Positions 27,835-34,500 of a stretch of DNA of 34,500 bases are shown piece by piece. The notes under the pieces are model-generated. The model worked only from the letters and a program-made list of their open reading frames with translations. It did not search any database and was not told the DNA's origin. Each line of letters starts with the position of its first letter. The stretch's first letter is position 1. Both the position numbers and the translations under genes were made by a program. The stretch is from IMG/VR virus record IMGVR_UViG_3300010970_000083, positions 1 to 34,500 of that record; one strand, given 5' to 3'. Origin of the DNA: a virus.

Positions 27835-27941
27835 AAACTGACGAAAGATTAATTTATGAAGCTATTTTTATCGGACTGGTAGAAGTAGCTTTTATCATTT
27901 ATATGACCGTTAAAATTTTAAAGCAAAAAAATAACCAATGA
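27831..27941 (+). CDS. Tiny membrane protein (36 aa)
   Basis: Starts MKTDERLIYEAIFIGLVEVA, with one hydrophobic helix at about residues 8-26 and a basic end (KILKQKNNQ). ATGA overlaps with both neighbours place it in a coupled operon. Function unknown. Confidence 0.55.
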   Translation: MKTDERLIYEAIFIGLVEVAFIIYMTVKILKQKNNQ

Positions 27942-28510
27942 ATGCAGAATTAATAAAGATTGGCGATATAAAGTCAAATCCAAATAATCCGAGAATTATC
28001 AAGGATGACAAATTTCAGAAGTTAGTAAAGTCAATCAAAGACTTCCCTAAAATGCTTGAACTGCGTCCTATTGTTGTGAACGATGATATGGTTGTTCTTG
28101 GTGGTAATATGCGATTGAAGGCTTGCAAAGAAGCAGGATTAAAAGAAGTGCCTGTAATTAAAGCATCTGAATTAACTGATGACGAGCAGAAGCAATTTAT
28201 TATCAAGGACAATGTTGGATTTGGAGAGTGGGATTGGGATATGTTAGCAAACGAGTGGGAAGCAGATGAATTGGTTGATTGGGGTTTAGACTTATGGCAT
28301 AAAGGTTTAGAAGTAAACGAAATGGATGAAAGTCAAATTGATTTAGACCAAGAATTTGACCCAATTGGTTTATCATCCGGATTGCAACGTGTTGTGTTTA
28401 TTTTCGATGGTTCAGAAGAAGCTGAAAGTTGGTTAGGACAACACCCTGAGTTACCACTTAAAAAAATGAATAATGCATGGCAAATCGACCTATCTACCCA
28501 ATCTATATAA
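27938..28510 (+). CDS. ParB-like nuclease-fold protein (DNA-modification type)
   Basis: A 190-residue protein. The N-terminal domain has the ParB/sulfiredoxin-fold motifs NPNNPRIIKDDKF, then LRPIVVND and VVLGGNMRLKACKEAG at about residues 14-66. A second part (EWDWDMLANEWEADELVDWG) is typical of phage and mobile-element ParB-like proteins that sit next to DNA methylases. The C-terminal RVVFIFDGSEEAESWL resembles the tail of that group. Here the neighbour is a glycosyltransferase, not a methylase, and the two genes overlap by 34 bases. It is probably not a partition protein. Confidence 0.82.
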   Translation: MNAELIKIGDIKSNPNNPRIIKDDKFQKLVKSIKDFPKMLELRPIVVNDDMVVLGGNMRLKACKEAGLKEVPVIKASELTDDEQKQFIIKDNVGFGEWDWDMLANEWEADELVDWGLDLWHKGLEVNEMDESQIDLDQEFDPIGLSSGLQRVVFIFDGSEEAESWLGQHPELPLKKMNNAWQIDLSTQSI

Positions 28511-29244
28511 TTTCAAAAGGCAGATACGAGAAAACTTTGTCTGCTGATATTTTTGAGAAAGCTGGATTGAATTACTATGTAGCTGTCGAACCACAGGAAT
28601 ATGACTTGTATGTTAAAAAACTTGGGGAAAAAAGAATATTAAAATTGCCATTTTCAAATTTAGGTTTAGGTAGCTATCCGGCTCGTAATTACTGCTGGGA
28701 ACATGCAAAAAATTTAGGTCATAAATATCATTGGCTGTTTGATGATAACATTCAATATTTTTCAAAGTGGATTAACGGCAAGCGAAAAAGAATTGACACA
28801 ATAGGTGAAGCATTAATGTATGTTGAGCATTTTGTGATTAAAAATAAAGTTACAATTGGAGGTTTTGAGGAACCAAATTTTGTAGTTAAGCCACCAAAGA
28901 AAGCATTTAAAATTAATTGCCACGTTTACTCGGCAATGCTAATTAAAAACGATATTCCATTTAGATGGCGATTAAAATATAATGAAGACGTTGATTTATG
29001 TTTATAGGTACTGCACAACGGTGGTAGCACAGCAAGTTGTATATATTATATGGCTGATAAAGTAAGTACGGCAGCAAAGATGAAAGGTGGAAATCAAACT
29101 GAACTTTATAAAGGAAACGCACCTGAAAAGAATCTTTTAAAAGCAAAAATGCTTGAAGCTGTTTGGCCACAATATGCAAAAACAGTAATTAGATTTAACA
29201 GGCATCATCATTTAGTAGATTGGAAAGTGTTTAAAAGGAAATAA
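28477..29244 (+). pseudogene. TET-associated-type glycosyltransferase, in-frame amber at 29005
   Basis: One reading frame of 255 codons with a single TAG at 29005-29007. The first part (176 residues) has PIYPIYIISKGRYEKTLSAD, then LPFSNLGLGSYPARNYCWEH and HWLFDDNIQYF with D89-D90-N91 as a likely metal/sugar-nucleotide site, and GGFEEPNF. It stops after NEDVDLCL. The frame continues VLHNGG…, then ADKVSTAAKMKGGNQTELY and VIRFNRHHHLVDWKVFK, as TAGT-type glycosyltransferases (which glycosylate modified phage DNA bases) do. The residue at the stop is commonly Gln, so CAG to TAG would explain it. A second start at ATG 29050 could give only the tail. Other genes in this phage stop at TAG, so general recoding is unlikely. 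Confidence 0.8.
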
Positions 29245-29277
29245 TTGTTGGTTTTAATAATGCCAATTTTAAATTAT

Positions 29278-29285
29278 TACTTTTG
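29278..29285 (+). promoter_or_regulatory. Bacteroidota -7 element TACTTTTG
   Basis: A full match to TAnnTTTG, 17 bases before ATG 29303, in the gap before the terminase genes. It probably starts the late packaging/head transcript. Confidence 0.6.
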
Positions 29286-29302
29286 TTACTATCATAAAAA
29301 TT

Positions 29303-29686
29303 ATGGCAAAGGCAGATTCAACAATCATAAAAAAACGGGCAATGCTTGTAGCATTAGAGAAATCACTTGGTGTGGTTACTTCTGCATGCGCCTCAGTTGG
29401 CATTACTCGTGTAACCCATTATGAATGGATGAAGAATGATGCTGAATACAAGGAGGCTGTACACGATATTACCGAGATGGCAATTGATTTTGTTGAGAGC
29501 AAACTATACAAGCAAATTTCAAAGGAAAATACAACAGCCACCATATTCTACCTAAAAACCAAAGCCAAGCACAGGGGATATGTAGAACGTACAGAGATTC
29601 AGCACGAAGGCAATTTAGGTTTAGCATCTAAAATATCTCAGGACGCTAAAAACAAGATTGAGCAAATACTTGAAAATGAGTATTAA
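29303..29686 (+). CDS. terS: Terminase small subunit
   Basis: A 127-residue protein. The N-terminal helix-turn-helix (MLVALEKSLGVVTSACASVGITRVTHYEWMKN region) is that of small terminase subunits that recognise the packaging site. The central helices (YKEAVHDITEMAIDFVESKL, then TTATIFYLKTKAKHRGY) form the oligomer, and the C-terminal part contacts the large subunit. It overlaps terL by 11 bases and has its own promoter element upstream. Confidence 0.9.
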   Translation: MAKADSTIIKKRAMLVALEKSLGVVTSACASVGITRVTHYEWMKNDAEYKEAVHDITEMAIDFVESKLYKQISKENTTATIFYLKTKAKHRGYVERTEIQHEGNLGLASKISQDAKNKIEQILENEY

Positions 29687-31034
29687 TGAAATCATAAAAG
29701 AAAAATGCGAATCCTCACTTTTGTTTTTTACTCGTTATCTTTTTAAAGAAAACACAGGAAACAAATTTGAGGTTGCACCTTTCCACGTTACATTGGCTGA
29801 AACACTTGAAGCTGTGAATCGTGGTGAAATTAAACGGTTAATAATTAACATACCACCAAGATACGGTAAAACTGAGATTGCTGTAAAAATGTTTATAGCT
29901 TGGTCCTTAGCTAAAAATCCATCATCAAAGTTTATTCACCTTTCGTATTCTGATGCACTGGCATTAGACAACTCATCGTTGACTCGTGATTACGTTCAAA
30001 GCGACACGTTTCAAGACTTGTGGCCTGTTCATTTAAAGAAGGACACGCAAGGTCAGAAAAAGTGGTACACCGAGCAAGGTGGTGGTGTTTATGCAACATC
30101 ATCAGGTGGTGCAATTACAGGTTTTGGAGCAGGCACAGGTGGGGCAATTATTATAGATGACCCATTAAAACCGGATGATTCAAGTTCAGATATAAAAAGG
30201 AACTTTATTAATAACCGGTACAATACAACTATTCGTTCTCGTGTAAATGACCGAGATGTGCCTATCATTGTTATTATGCAACGTCTGCACGAGGATGATA
30301 TGACCGGATTCTTATTGCAGAACGGTAGCGGAGAGGAATGGACGCATTTAAAGCTATCTGCATTAAACGAAAATAACGAGCCACTATGGCCAAGTAAACA
30401 TTCATTCGCTGAATTAGAGCAAATACGTCAAGCAAGCCGATATACTTTTTCAGGGCAGTATATGCAAGAACCTGCACCGCAAGAAGGTGGAGAATGGCGC
30501 AAGGATTGGTTTAAAATTATTGAGCCGGCACACTTACCTGCCGATATTAATTGGGAAATGTACATAGATGGTGCCTACACCGAAAACACTAAGAACGACC
30601 CAACTGGTATACAGATTTCGGGAAGCTGTGATGGCAACCTGTATATTTTAAAGTCAATTGATAAATACCTTGAAATGCCTGAATTGAAAAATTTTATCAG
30701 TAGCTTTATTAACGGTGTTGGGGTTGACGTTACTCAAATATTGATTGAGCCAAAAGCATCCGGAAAATCTTTGGCACAATTACTACACCGAGAAACTAGA
30801 CTAAACATCAGCGAACTGAATACAAATTTTGTTAGGTATTCTAAAATTGAAAGAGCAAGAGCATCATCACCATTTATTGAAGGTGGTAGAGTTTATTTGG
30901 TAAAAGATAATTGGAATGAAGCGTATTTACAGCAGGTGAGTACGTTTCCAAATGCAAAGCACGATGAGCATATTGACATAACGTCCTATGCCATCGAACG
31001 TAATTTAATTCAGCCTGCTTTTTATGTAGTTTAA
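29676..31034 (+). CDS. terL: Terminase large subunit
   Basis: A 452-residue ATPase-nuclease that packs DNA into the prohead. ATG 29676 is used; a TTG at 29658 is less likely. Walker A variant IPPRYGKTE (P60 to T66), Walker B AIIIDDP (D161-D162), then the motif-III-like IIVIMQRLHEDD. The RNase-H-type nuclease domain begins around NWEMYIDGAYTENT (D298), continues with TQILIEPKASGKSLAQ, and ends DEHIDITSYAI with the last acidic residues. Length and motif order are normal. No split or intron is seen. Confidence 0.95.
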   Translation: MSINEIIKEKCESSLLFFTRYLFKENTGNKFEVAPFHVTLAETLEAVNRGEIKRLIINIPPRYGKTEIAVKMFIAWSLAKNPSSKFIHLSYSDALALDNSSLTRDYVQSDTFQDLWPVHLKKDTQGQKKWYTEQGGGVYATSSGGAITGFGAGTGGAIIIDDPLKPDDSSSDIKRNFINNRYNTTIRSRVNDRDVPIIVIMQRLHEDDMTGFLLQNGSGEEWTHLKLSALNENNEPLWPSKHSFAELEQIRQASRYTFSGQYMQEPAPQEGGEWRKDWFKIIEPAHLPADINWEMYIDGAYTENTKNDPTGIQISGSCDGNLYILKSIDKYLEMPELKNFISSFINGVGVDVTQILIEPKASGKSLAQLLHRETRLNISELNTNFVRYSKIERARASSPFIEGGRVYLVKDNWNEAYLQQVSTFPNAKHDEHIDITSYAIERNLIQPAFYVV

Positions 31035-31039
31035 ATCGC

Positions 31040-31047
31040 TATTTTTG
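31040..31047 (+). promoter_or_regulatory. Bacteroidota -7 element TATTTTTG
   Basis: A match to TAnnTTTG, 20 bases before ATG 31068. The T-run at 31019-31023 is about 20 bases before its TTTG, near the -33 position. Confidence 0.5.
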
Positions 31048-31067
31048 ACAAAAAATTAATCTAAATA

Positions 31068-32465
31068 ATGGCTTCATTCATAGATTCGGTACGGCAGGGA
31101 GTCGTAAAAGCATTAAGTCAAACAAATCCGACTTACAATCAATTTCTTTATCAGTGGCTTGGTTCATCCATAGTTTGGAATCCTGAAAACGATGCGACCT
31201 ACATAAAAGATGGCTATCAGCAAAATGCTACTGTTTATTCAATTGTAAACCTTATTGCAAAGGCTGCATCAGTTGTTCCTTTTCAGATTTACGAGGTTAA
31301 AAACACAAACGAAGCAAAGAAGTACAAAGCGATGACTTCAAGTTTTATGGATGGCAATACTATCCTTAAATCAAACATTATTCGCAAGCAAGCATACGAA
31401 GTTGTTGACGTACCGGCATTAGAGAAGTTATTAAATAGACCAAACGAGGACCAAAGTTATGCATCGTTCATGACGAACCTAATTGCTTTTGGCAAGCTAA
31501 CAGGTAACAGATACATTTGGGGATTAGGTCCAGATAACGGCCCTAACGGTGGCAAAATTACCGAGATGTATGTTTTACCATCTCACCTAATTGAAATCGT
31601 TGCAAACGGATATACCGAGCCGATAGCAGGCTACAAATTACAATACAACGCAGGTCAGACAATCCCACCGGAGCAAGTTTGTCACATTAAAGATTTTAAC
31701 CCTGAATATGATTCAGCCGGTTCAAACCTTTACGGTCAATCACCGCTTCGTGCAGGATTTAGAGTTTTGACTATGAATAACGATGCTACGATTTCAGGTG
31801 TTAAATACCTGCAAAATCAGACTGCTCGTGGTATGCTTGTAGACAAGTCAGGCTATGAGAATGCAATTCAATCAAAAGCATTAAAAGACCAATTCCGTAA
31901 GCAATACCAAGGCACTAGCAATTCAGGTGATGTTATTATCACTAACAAGGATTTGCAATGGGTAAATTTTGGATTATCGGCAGCAGACGTTGCTTTAATT
32001 GAGCAATACAATGCTTCGGTAAAAGATATTTGCAACATTTACAATATTCCGGTTCAGTTGCTTAACAACACTGATTCTTCGTCATACAACAATATGAAGG
32101 AGGCAAAGAAGGCAATGTACCAAAATGCTGTTATTCCTGAATTGATTAAAATACGTGACGAGTTAAATCGTTGGTTGGTTCCTCAGTTCGGTGATAATCT
32201 TTACCTTGATTTTGACTTTACAGTTATTGGTGAGTTGCAAGAAGACGTTGACAAGTTAGTTGGTCAGATGTCACAAGCTTGGTGGTTAACACCTAACGAG
32301 AAACGTGAAGCAATGAACTACGGACGTGATATGGATAATGCTACTATGGACGATTATTACATTCCGGCTAATTTACAGCCATCATCAATTACTATTGATT
32401 CAATAGAATTACCAAAGTCATTTGATATTGATTTTTCTACGTTCACTCCAAAAACTGAACAATAA
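31068..32465 (+). CDS. Portal protein (HK97 family)
   Basis: A 465-residue portal that forms the dodecameric channel for DNA. HK97-portal features: NATVYSIVNLIAKAASVVPF near the N-terminus, LLNRPNEDQSYASF, a central wing with NRYIWGLGPDNGPNG, and YGQSPLRAGFRVLTMNN. The C-terminal stem/crown region contains NIYNIPVQLLNNTDSSSYNN, WLVPQFGDNLYLDFDF and LTPNEKREAMNYG. The stop shares a base with the next ATG. Length is normal for the family. Confidence 0.95.
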   Translation: MASFIDSVRQGVVKALSQTNPTYNQFLYQWLGSSIVWNPENDATYIKDGYQQNATVYSIVNLIAKAASVVPFQIYEVKNTNEAKKYKAMTSSFMDGNTILKSNIIRKQAYEVVDVPALEKLLNRPNEDQSYASFMTNLIAFGKLTGNRYIWGLGPDNGPNGGKITEMYVLPSHLIEIVANGYTEPIAGYKLQYNAGQTIPPEQVCHIKDFNPEYDSAGSNLYGQSPLRAGFRVLTMNNDATISGVKYLQNQTARGMLVDKSGYENAIQSKALKDQFRKQYQGTSNSGDVIITNKDLQWVNFGLSAADVALIEQYNASVKDICNIYNIPVQLLNNTDSSSYNNMKEAKKAMYQNAVIPELIKIRDELNRWLVPQFGDNLYLDFDFTVIGELQEDVDKLVGQMSQAWWLTPNEKREAMNYGRDMDNATMDDYYIPANLQPSSITIDSIELPKSFDIDFSTFTPKTEQ

Positions 32466-33460
32466 TGCCATTACCTGTACCTGAACCGGCAGAATCAAGG
32501 AATGAATTTGTTGCTAGGTGTGTAATTGACCCAAATGTACAAGGGGATTTTGACACCGTTGAGCAACGTGTGGCTGTGTGCCAAAGTCTTTATGAGCAGG
32601 AAGTACAGGTAAAATCATACGAGGAAACTTTTGCGCAGGAGTTTGAAAAACGATTAGACAGGTTAGAAGCAAAGCAAGCTAAGAAGTGGCAAAAGTATTA
32701 TCAGCAAGAATACAATAATGCATCTGCAATGTTTATTCGCCAAGGTGGCAAATTAGATTCTAACGATATAAATGGTTTCTTTAAATACGACGACCTTAAA
32801 ACACTTTATGTTGAACTTTACACTGATATGGGTATGGAGTTTGCTTCGTGGTATGCAAAATCGTTTGAGAAGTTTACACCGAAGGGATTTGATATCAGCA
32901 ACATAAGTGAGATTTGGAGTCAGGCATTTGCCTTTGTAGGACAAACGGTTGCAGCGCAAAGAGTTTCAGGTGTAAGTGGAACGGCAAAGAAGACATTAAT
33001 TGCTGTTACTCGTAAAATTATGGCTGACCCATTAATGCAGGTACAAAACGAGGCAGTAGTTGCTCGTGCGTTAAAAAAGGATTTTAGCCGTTATTCAACA
33101 TATCAAGCCAAGAGATTAGTAAGGACCGAAGCAACCTATGCTGCAAACTACGGTAACTTGCAAGCTGCACAATCAATCTTTGCTGGTCGTGACTTATTAA
33201 AAAAATGGGGAACTGCACAAGACGAAAGAGTTCGGTCTGCACACGCAGCAGCACAAGGTCAGGTTGTTCCTGTTTCAAAGAAATTTAGTGTAGGAGGTGA
33301 AATGCTTAATTTACCATCAGACCCAAGCGCAAGCGCAGGAAATAGAATAAATTGCCGTTGTTATACTACGTTTATTCCAAAAGCAAACGTAAATACGGTA
33401 GGTGGCTTGATTAGTGATATTGGATTTGGTATTGCAGTAAACGAGTTGACAAACTTTTAA
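32465..33460 (+). CDS. MuF-like head morphogenesis protein
   Basis: A 331-residue protein of the SPP1 gp7 / Mu F type. The C-terminal MuF module is clear: KKWGTAQDERVRSAHAAAQG, then FSVGGEMLNLPSDPSASAGN and INCRCY. The N-terminus carries ARCVIDPNVQGDFDTVEQRV, a small Cys-containing domain that Bacteroidota phages often place here (recollection). Long helices lie between (EEFEKRLDRLEAKQAKKW-like). MuF proteins bind the portal and may be injected with DNA. No toxin domain is fused at the end. A 62-base gap with a promoter follows. Confidence 0.9.
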   Translation: MPLPVPEPAESRNEFVARCVIDPNVQGDFDTVEQRVAVCQSLYEQEVQVKSYEETFAQEFEKRLDRLEAKQAKKWQKYYQQEYNNASAMFIRQGGKLDSNDINGFFKYDDLKTLYVELYTDMGMEFASWYAKSFEKFTPKGFDISNISEIWSQAFAFVGQTVAAQRVSGVSGTAKKTLIAVTRKIMADPLMQVQNEAVVARALKKDFSRYSTYQAKRLVRTEATYAANYGNLQAAQSIFAGRDLLKKWGTAQDERVRSAHAAAQGQVVPVSKKFSVGGEMLNLPSDPSASAGNRINCRCYTTFIPKANVNTVGGLISDIGFGIAVNELTNF

Positions 33461-33498
33461 AGTTTTTTTTTATTTGTTTTTTCTAATCAGAAAAAGCA

Positions 33499-33506
33499 TA
33501 ATTTTG
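33499..33506 (+). promoter_or_regulatory. Bacteroidota promoter, -7 TAATTTTG and -33 TTTG
   Basis: TAATTTTG fits TAnnTTTG, 16 bases before ATG 33523. TTTG at 33473-33476 lies 22 bases upstream, near the -33 position. It would drive protease and capsid. Confidence 0.6.
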
Positions 33507-33522
33507 AACAAAATAAATTAGT

Positions 33523-34197
33523 ATGATATTTAAAGGAGCAGGTATTGACCCAAATTTAGTAGATGATGTCGAAGGCATCGTTGAAGGTTACGGTTCAATT
33601 TTTGGTAATATTGATTCTGATGGCGATATAATTGTCAAAGGAGCATATACCAAAACATTGACTGAAAATGGTTCAAGAGTTCGCTATGTAAACCAACACC
33701 GCATTGACCAACCTTTGGGCAAGATGGATATGTTGATTGAAGACGAAATCGGTTTGAAATTCAAAGCTAAAGTGCCATTGACTACGTTAGGCAAAGATGT
33801 TTTGCTTTTAATGAAGTCAGGTGTCTTAAATGAAAATTCGGTTGGTATCGTTCCTATTCAAAAGGAATATTCAAACGATGGTGTTCGTTTACTGAAAGAA
33901 GTAAAGTTGTACGAAATTAGTTGCGTTACCTTGGCAGCAAATCCTATGGCATTAATTACTAATGCAAAAGGTGAGATTGACCAAGATTTATTTAGTGCCC
34001 GTTTTGATGCTCTTAATCGTGTTATTAAAAAGGAAAACGTATCTGATGAACTTGGATACGCTATTGAAGCTGAATTGATGAAAATGAAATCATTGTTTAT
34101 CGAATTAACCACTCCGCCGGTAGAAAACACCACGGAGCCGGAAGTAAAGCAAGAGGACATTTCTGAAATTTTCAAATATTTAAAATCTAAAATTTAA
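33523..34197 (+). CDS. Prohead protease (HK97 / U35 family)
   Basis: A 224-residue serine protease that removes the capsid protein's N-terminal scaffold arm during head maturation. Visible parts: VEGYGSIFGNIDSDGDIIVKGAY at the N-terminus, likely catalytic His59 in NQHRIDQPLGKM, Ser106 in NENSVGIVP, and the third motif YEISCVTLAANPMA around 130-143. The C-terminal 50 residues are a helical tail that may hold it inside the prohead. It is six bases upstream of the capsid gene start. Confidence 0.93.
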   Translation: MIFKGAGIDPNLVDDVEGIVEGYGSIFGNIDSDGDIIVKGAYTKTLTENGSRVRYVNQHRIDQPLGKMDMLIEDEIGLKFKAKVPLTTLGKDVLLLMKSGVLNENSVGIVPIQKEYSNDGVRLLKEVKLYEISCVTLAANPMALITNAKGEIDQDLFSARFDALNRVIKKENVSDELGYAIEAELMKMKSLFIELTTPPVENTTEPEVKQEDISEIFKYLKSKI

Positions 34198-34203
34198 CAA
34201 ACA

Positions 34204-34500
34204 ATGTCAGAGGATATTAAAAAACAATTAGACGATTTAACGTCTGCAATCGATTCAAAAATTGAATTGGCAAAAGGTCAAGCTGCGGATAACGCATATA
34301 ACAAAGCTGACGAAGTATTGAAAGGTGAAATCAAAAACTTAGAAGCTAAGTTTGGTGATATTCACTCACGTTTAGATGCAGCTGAGGTTGCAGCTAAGAA
34401 AACTGCATCAGGTGCTTCTGCTCGTGATTTCAAATCTGCTTTGGTAGAAGGAATCAAAGGTGGCGCATTAGAGGCAATGGCAAAAGGTGAAGCTCGTTCT
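34204..34500 (+). CDS. Major capsid protein, N-terminal 99 codons (runs off edge)
   Basis: Starts MSEDIKKQLDDLTSAIDSKI. The first 70 residues are a helical coiled coil with Lys/Glu heptads (scaffold-like delta domain that the protease removes), then ASGASARDFKSALVEGIKGG. The last 55 bases are identical to 671-725, where the rest of the gene is. Cleavage near residues 70-100 would leave the mature HK97-fold domain. No separate scaffold gene was found, consistent with a built-in delta domain. Confidence 0.92.
   Translation, partial: MSEDIKKQLDDLTSAIDSKIELAKGQAADNAYNKADEVLKGEIKNLEAKFGDIHSRLDAAEVAAKKTASGASARDFKSALVEGIKGGALEAMAKGEARS
34446..34500 (+). repeat. Right copy of 55-bp direct repeat closing the phage circle
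   Basis: Identical to 671-725. Bases just before it (TTGGT) differ from those before the left copy (AGTGG), so the left copy's flank is foreign (clpX) and this one's flank is true phage sequence. Confidence 0.95.

Noticed and set aside
28477-29244. Genome-wide recoding of TAG
   Set aside because: Several other genes end at TAG at sensible positions (11841-11843, 13904-13906, 19807-19809, 25318-25320).
671-34500. Integrated prophage with an att site in clpX
   Set aside because: The right end continues as capsid instead of returning to clpX, the break is inside the capsid gene, and no integrase gene was seen.
1-34500. tRNA genes, insertion sequences, toxin-antitoxin pair or defence island
   Set aside because: None could be recognised; gaps are short (largest about 174 bases) and are explained by promoters and terminators.

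Overview
The window is a short piece of Bacteroidota chromosome (about bases 1-680: the last codons of clpP, then the first 206 codons of clpX) joined to what looks like one complete tailed-phage genome (about 671-34500). Bacteroidota is suggested by the ClpX sequence (a Chitinophagaceae-like host is a guess), by the near absence of Shine-Dalgarno sequences, by A-rich leaders before start codons, and by several TAnnTTTG -7 promoter elements. All phage genes are on the + strand. Bases 671-725 are repeated exactly as 34446-34500, which closes a circle of 33,775 bp. The major capsid gene is cut by the window ends: its first 99 codons are at 34204-34500 and the rest is at 671-1625. The 520-codon ORF at 63-1625 is therefore an in-frame ClpX/capsid chimera joined at the 10-bp microhomology AGAAGGAATC. 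I read it as an assembly or amplification artefact, not a new protein.

Phage layout, in circular order. Packaging and head: terS (29303), terL (29676), HK97-type portal (31068), MuF-like head protein (32465), prohead protease (33523), major capsid protein (34204, continuing at 671). Connector and tail completion: 1708-3685. Lysis: small membrane/coiled-coil protein (3675), M15 endolysin (3947), lipoprotein with a C-terminal membrane segment that fits a unimolecular spanin (4443). Fibres: two peptidase-S74 tail fibres (4911 and 9478) plus small accessory proteins. Tail: two tail-tube paralogues (12207 and 12706), tail assembly chaperone with an A AAA AAC -1 frameshift site (13197-13906), tape measure (13933), tail-tip protein (16098).

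Early and accessory region, 18195-29244: metallophosphoesterase; ERF annealing protein, YqaJ exonuclease and a probable SSB-like protein; an HTH initiator-like gene that carries five tandem 15-bp iterons followed by an A+T-rich stretch (a lambda-O-like candidate origin); a run of tiny genes preceded by the repeated leader AACAACAAAACAA; a VRR-NUC nuclease; a DUF3310 protein; a ParB-like protein; and a TET-associated-type glycosyltransferase interrupted by an in-frame amber codon. No integrase, repressor, tRNA or CRISPR array was seen, so a lytic HK97-fold siphophage is the simplest reading.

Most worth following up: the candidate origin inside the initiator gene, the twin early promoters (identical 31-bp AT element, 19-bp spacer, TTTG, leader), the repeated start-codon leader, the amber-interrupted DNA-modification glycosyltransferase, the structured leader before the initiator gene, and several genes of 36-57 codons hidden in apparent gaps.
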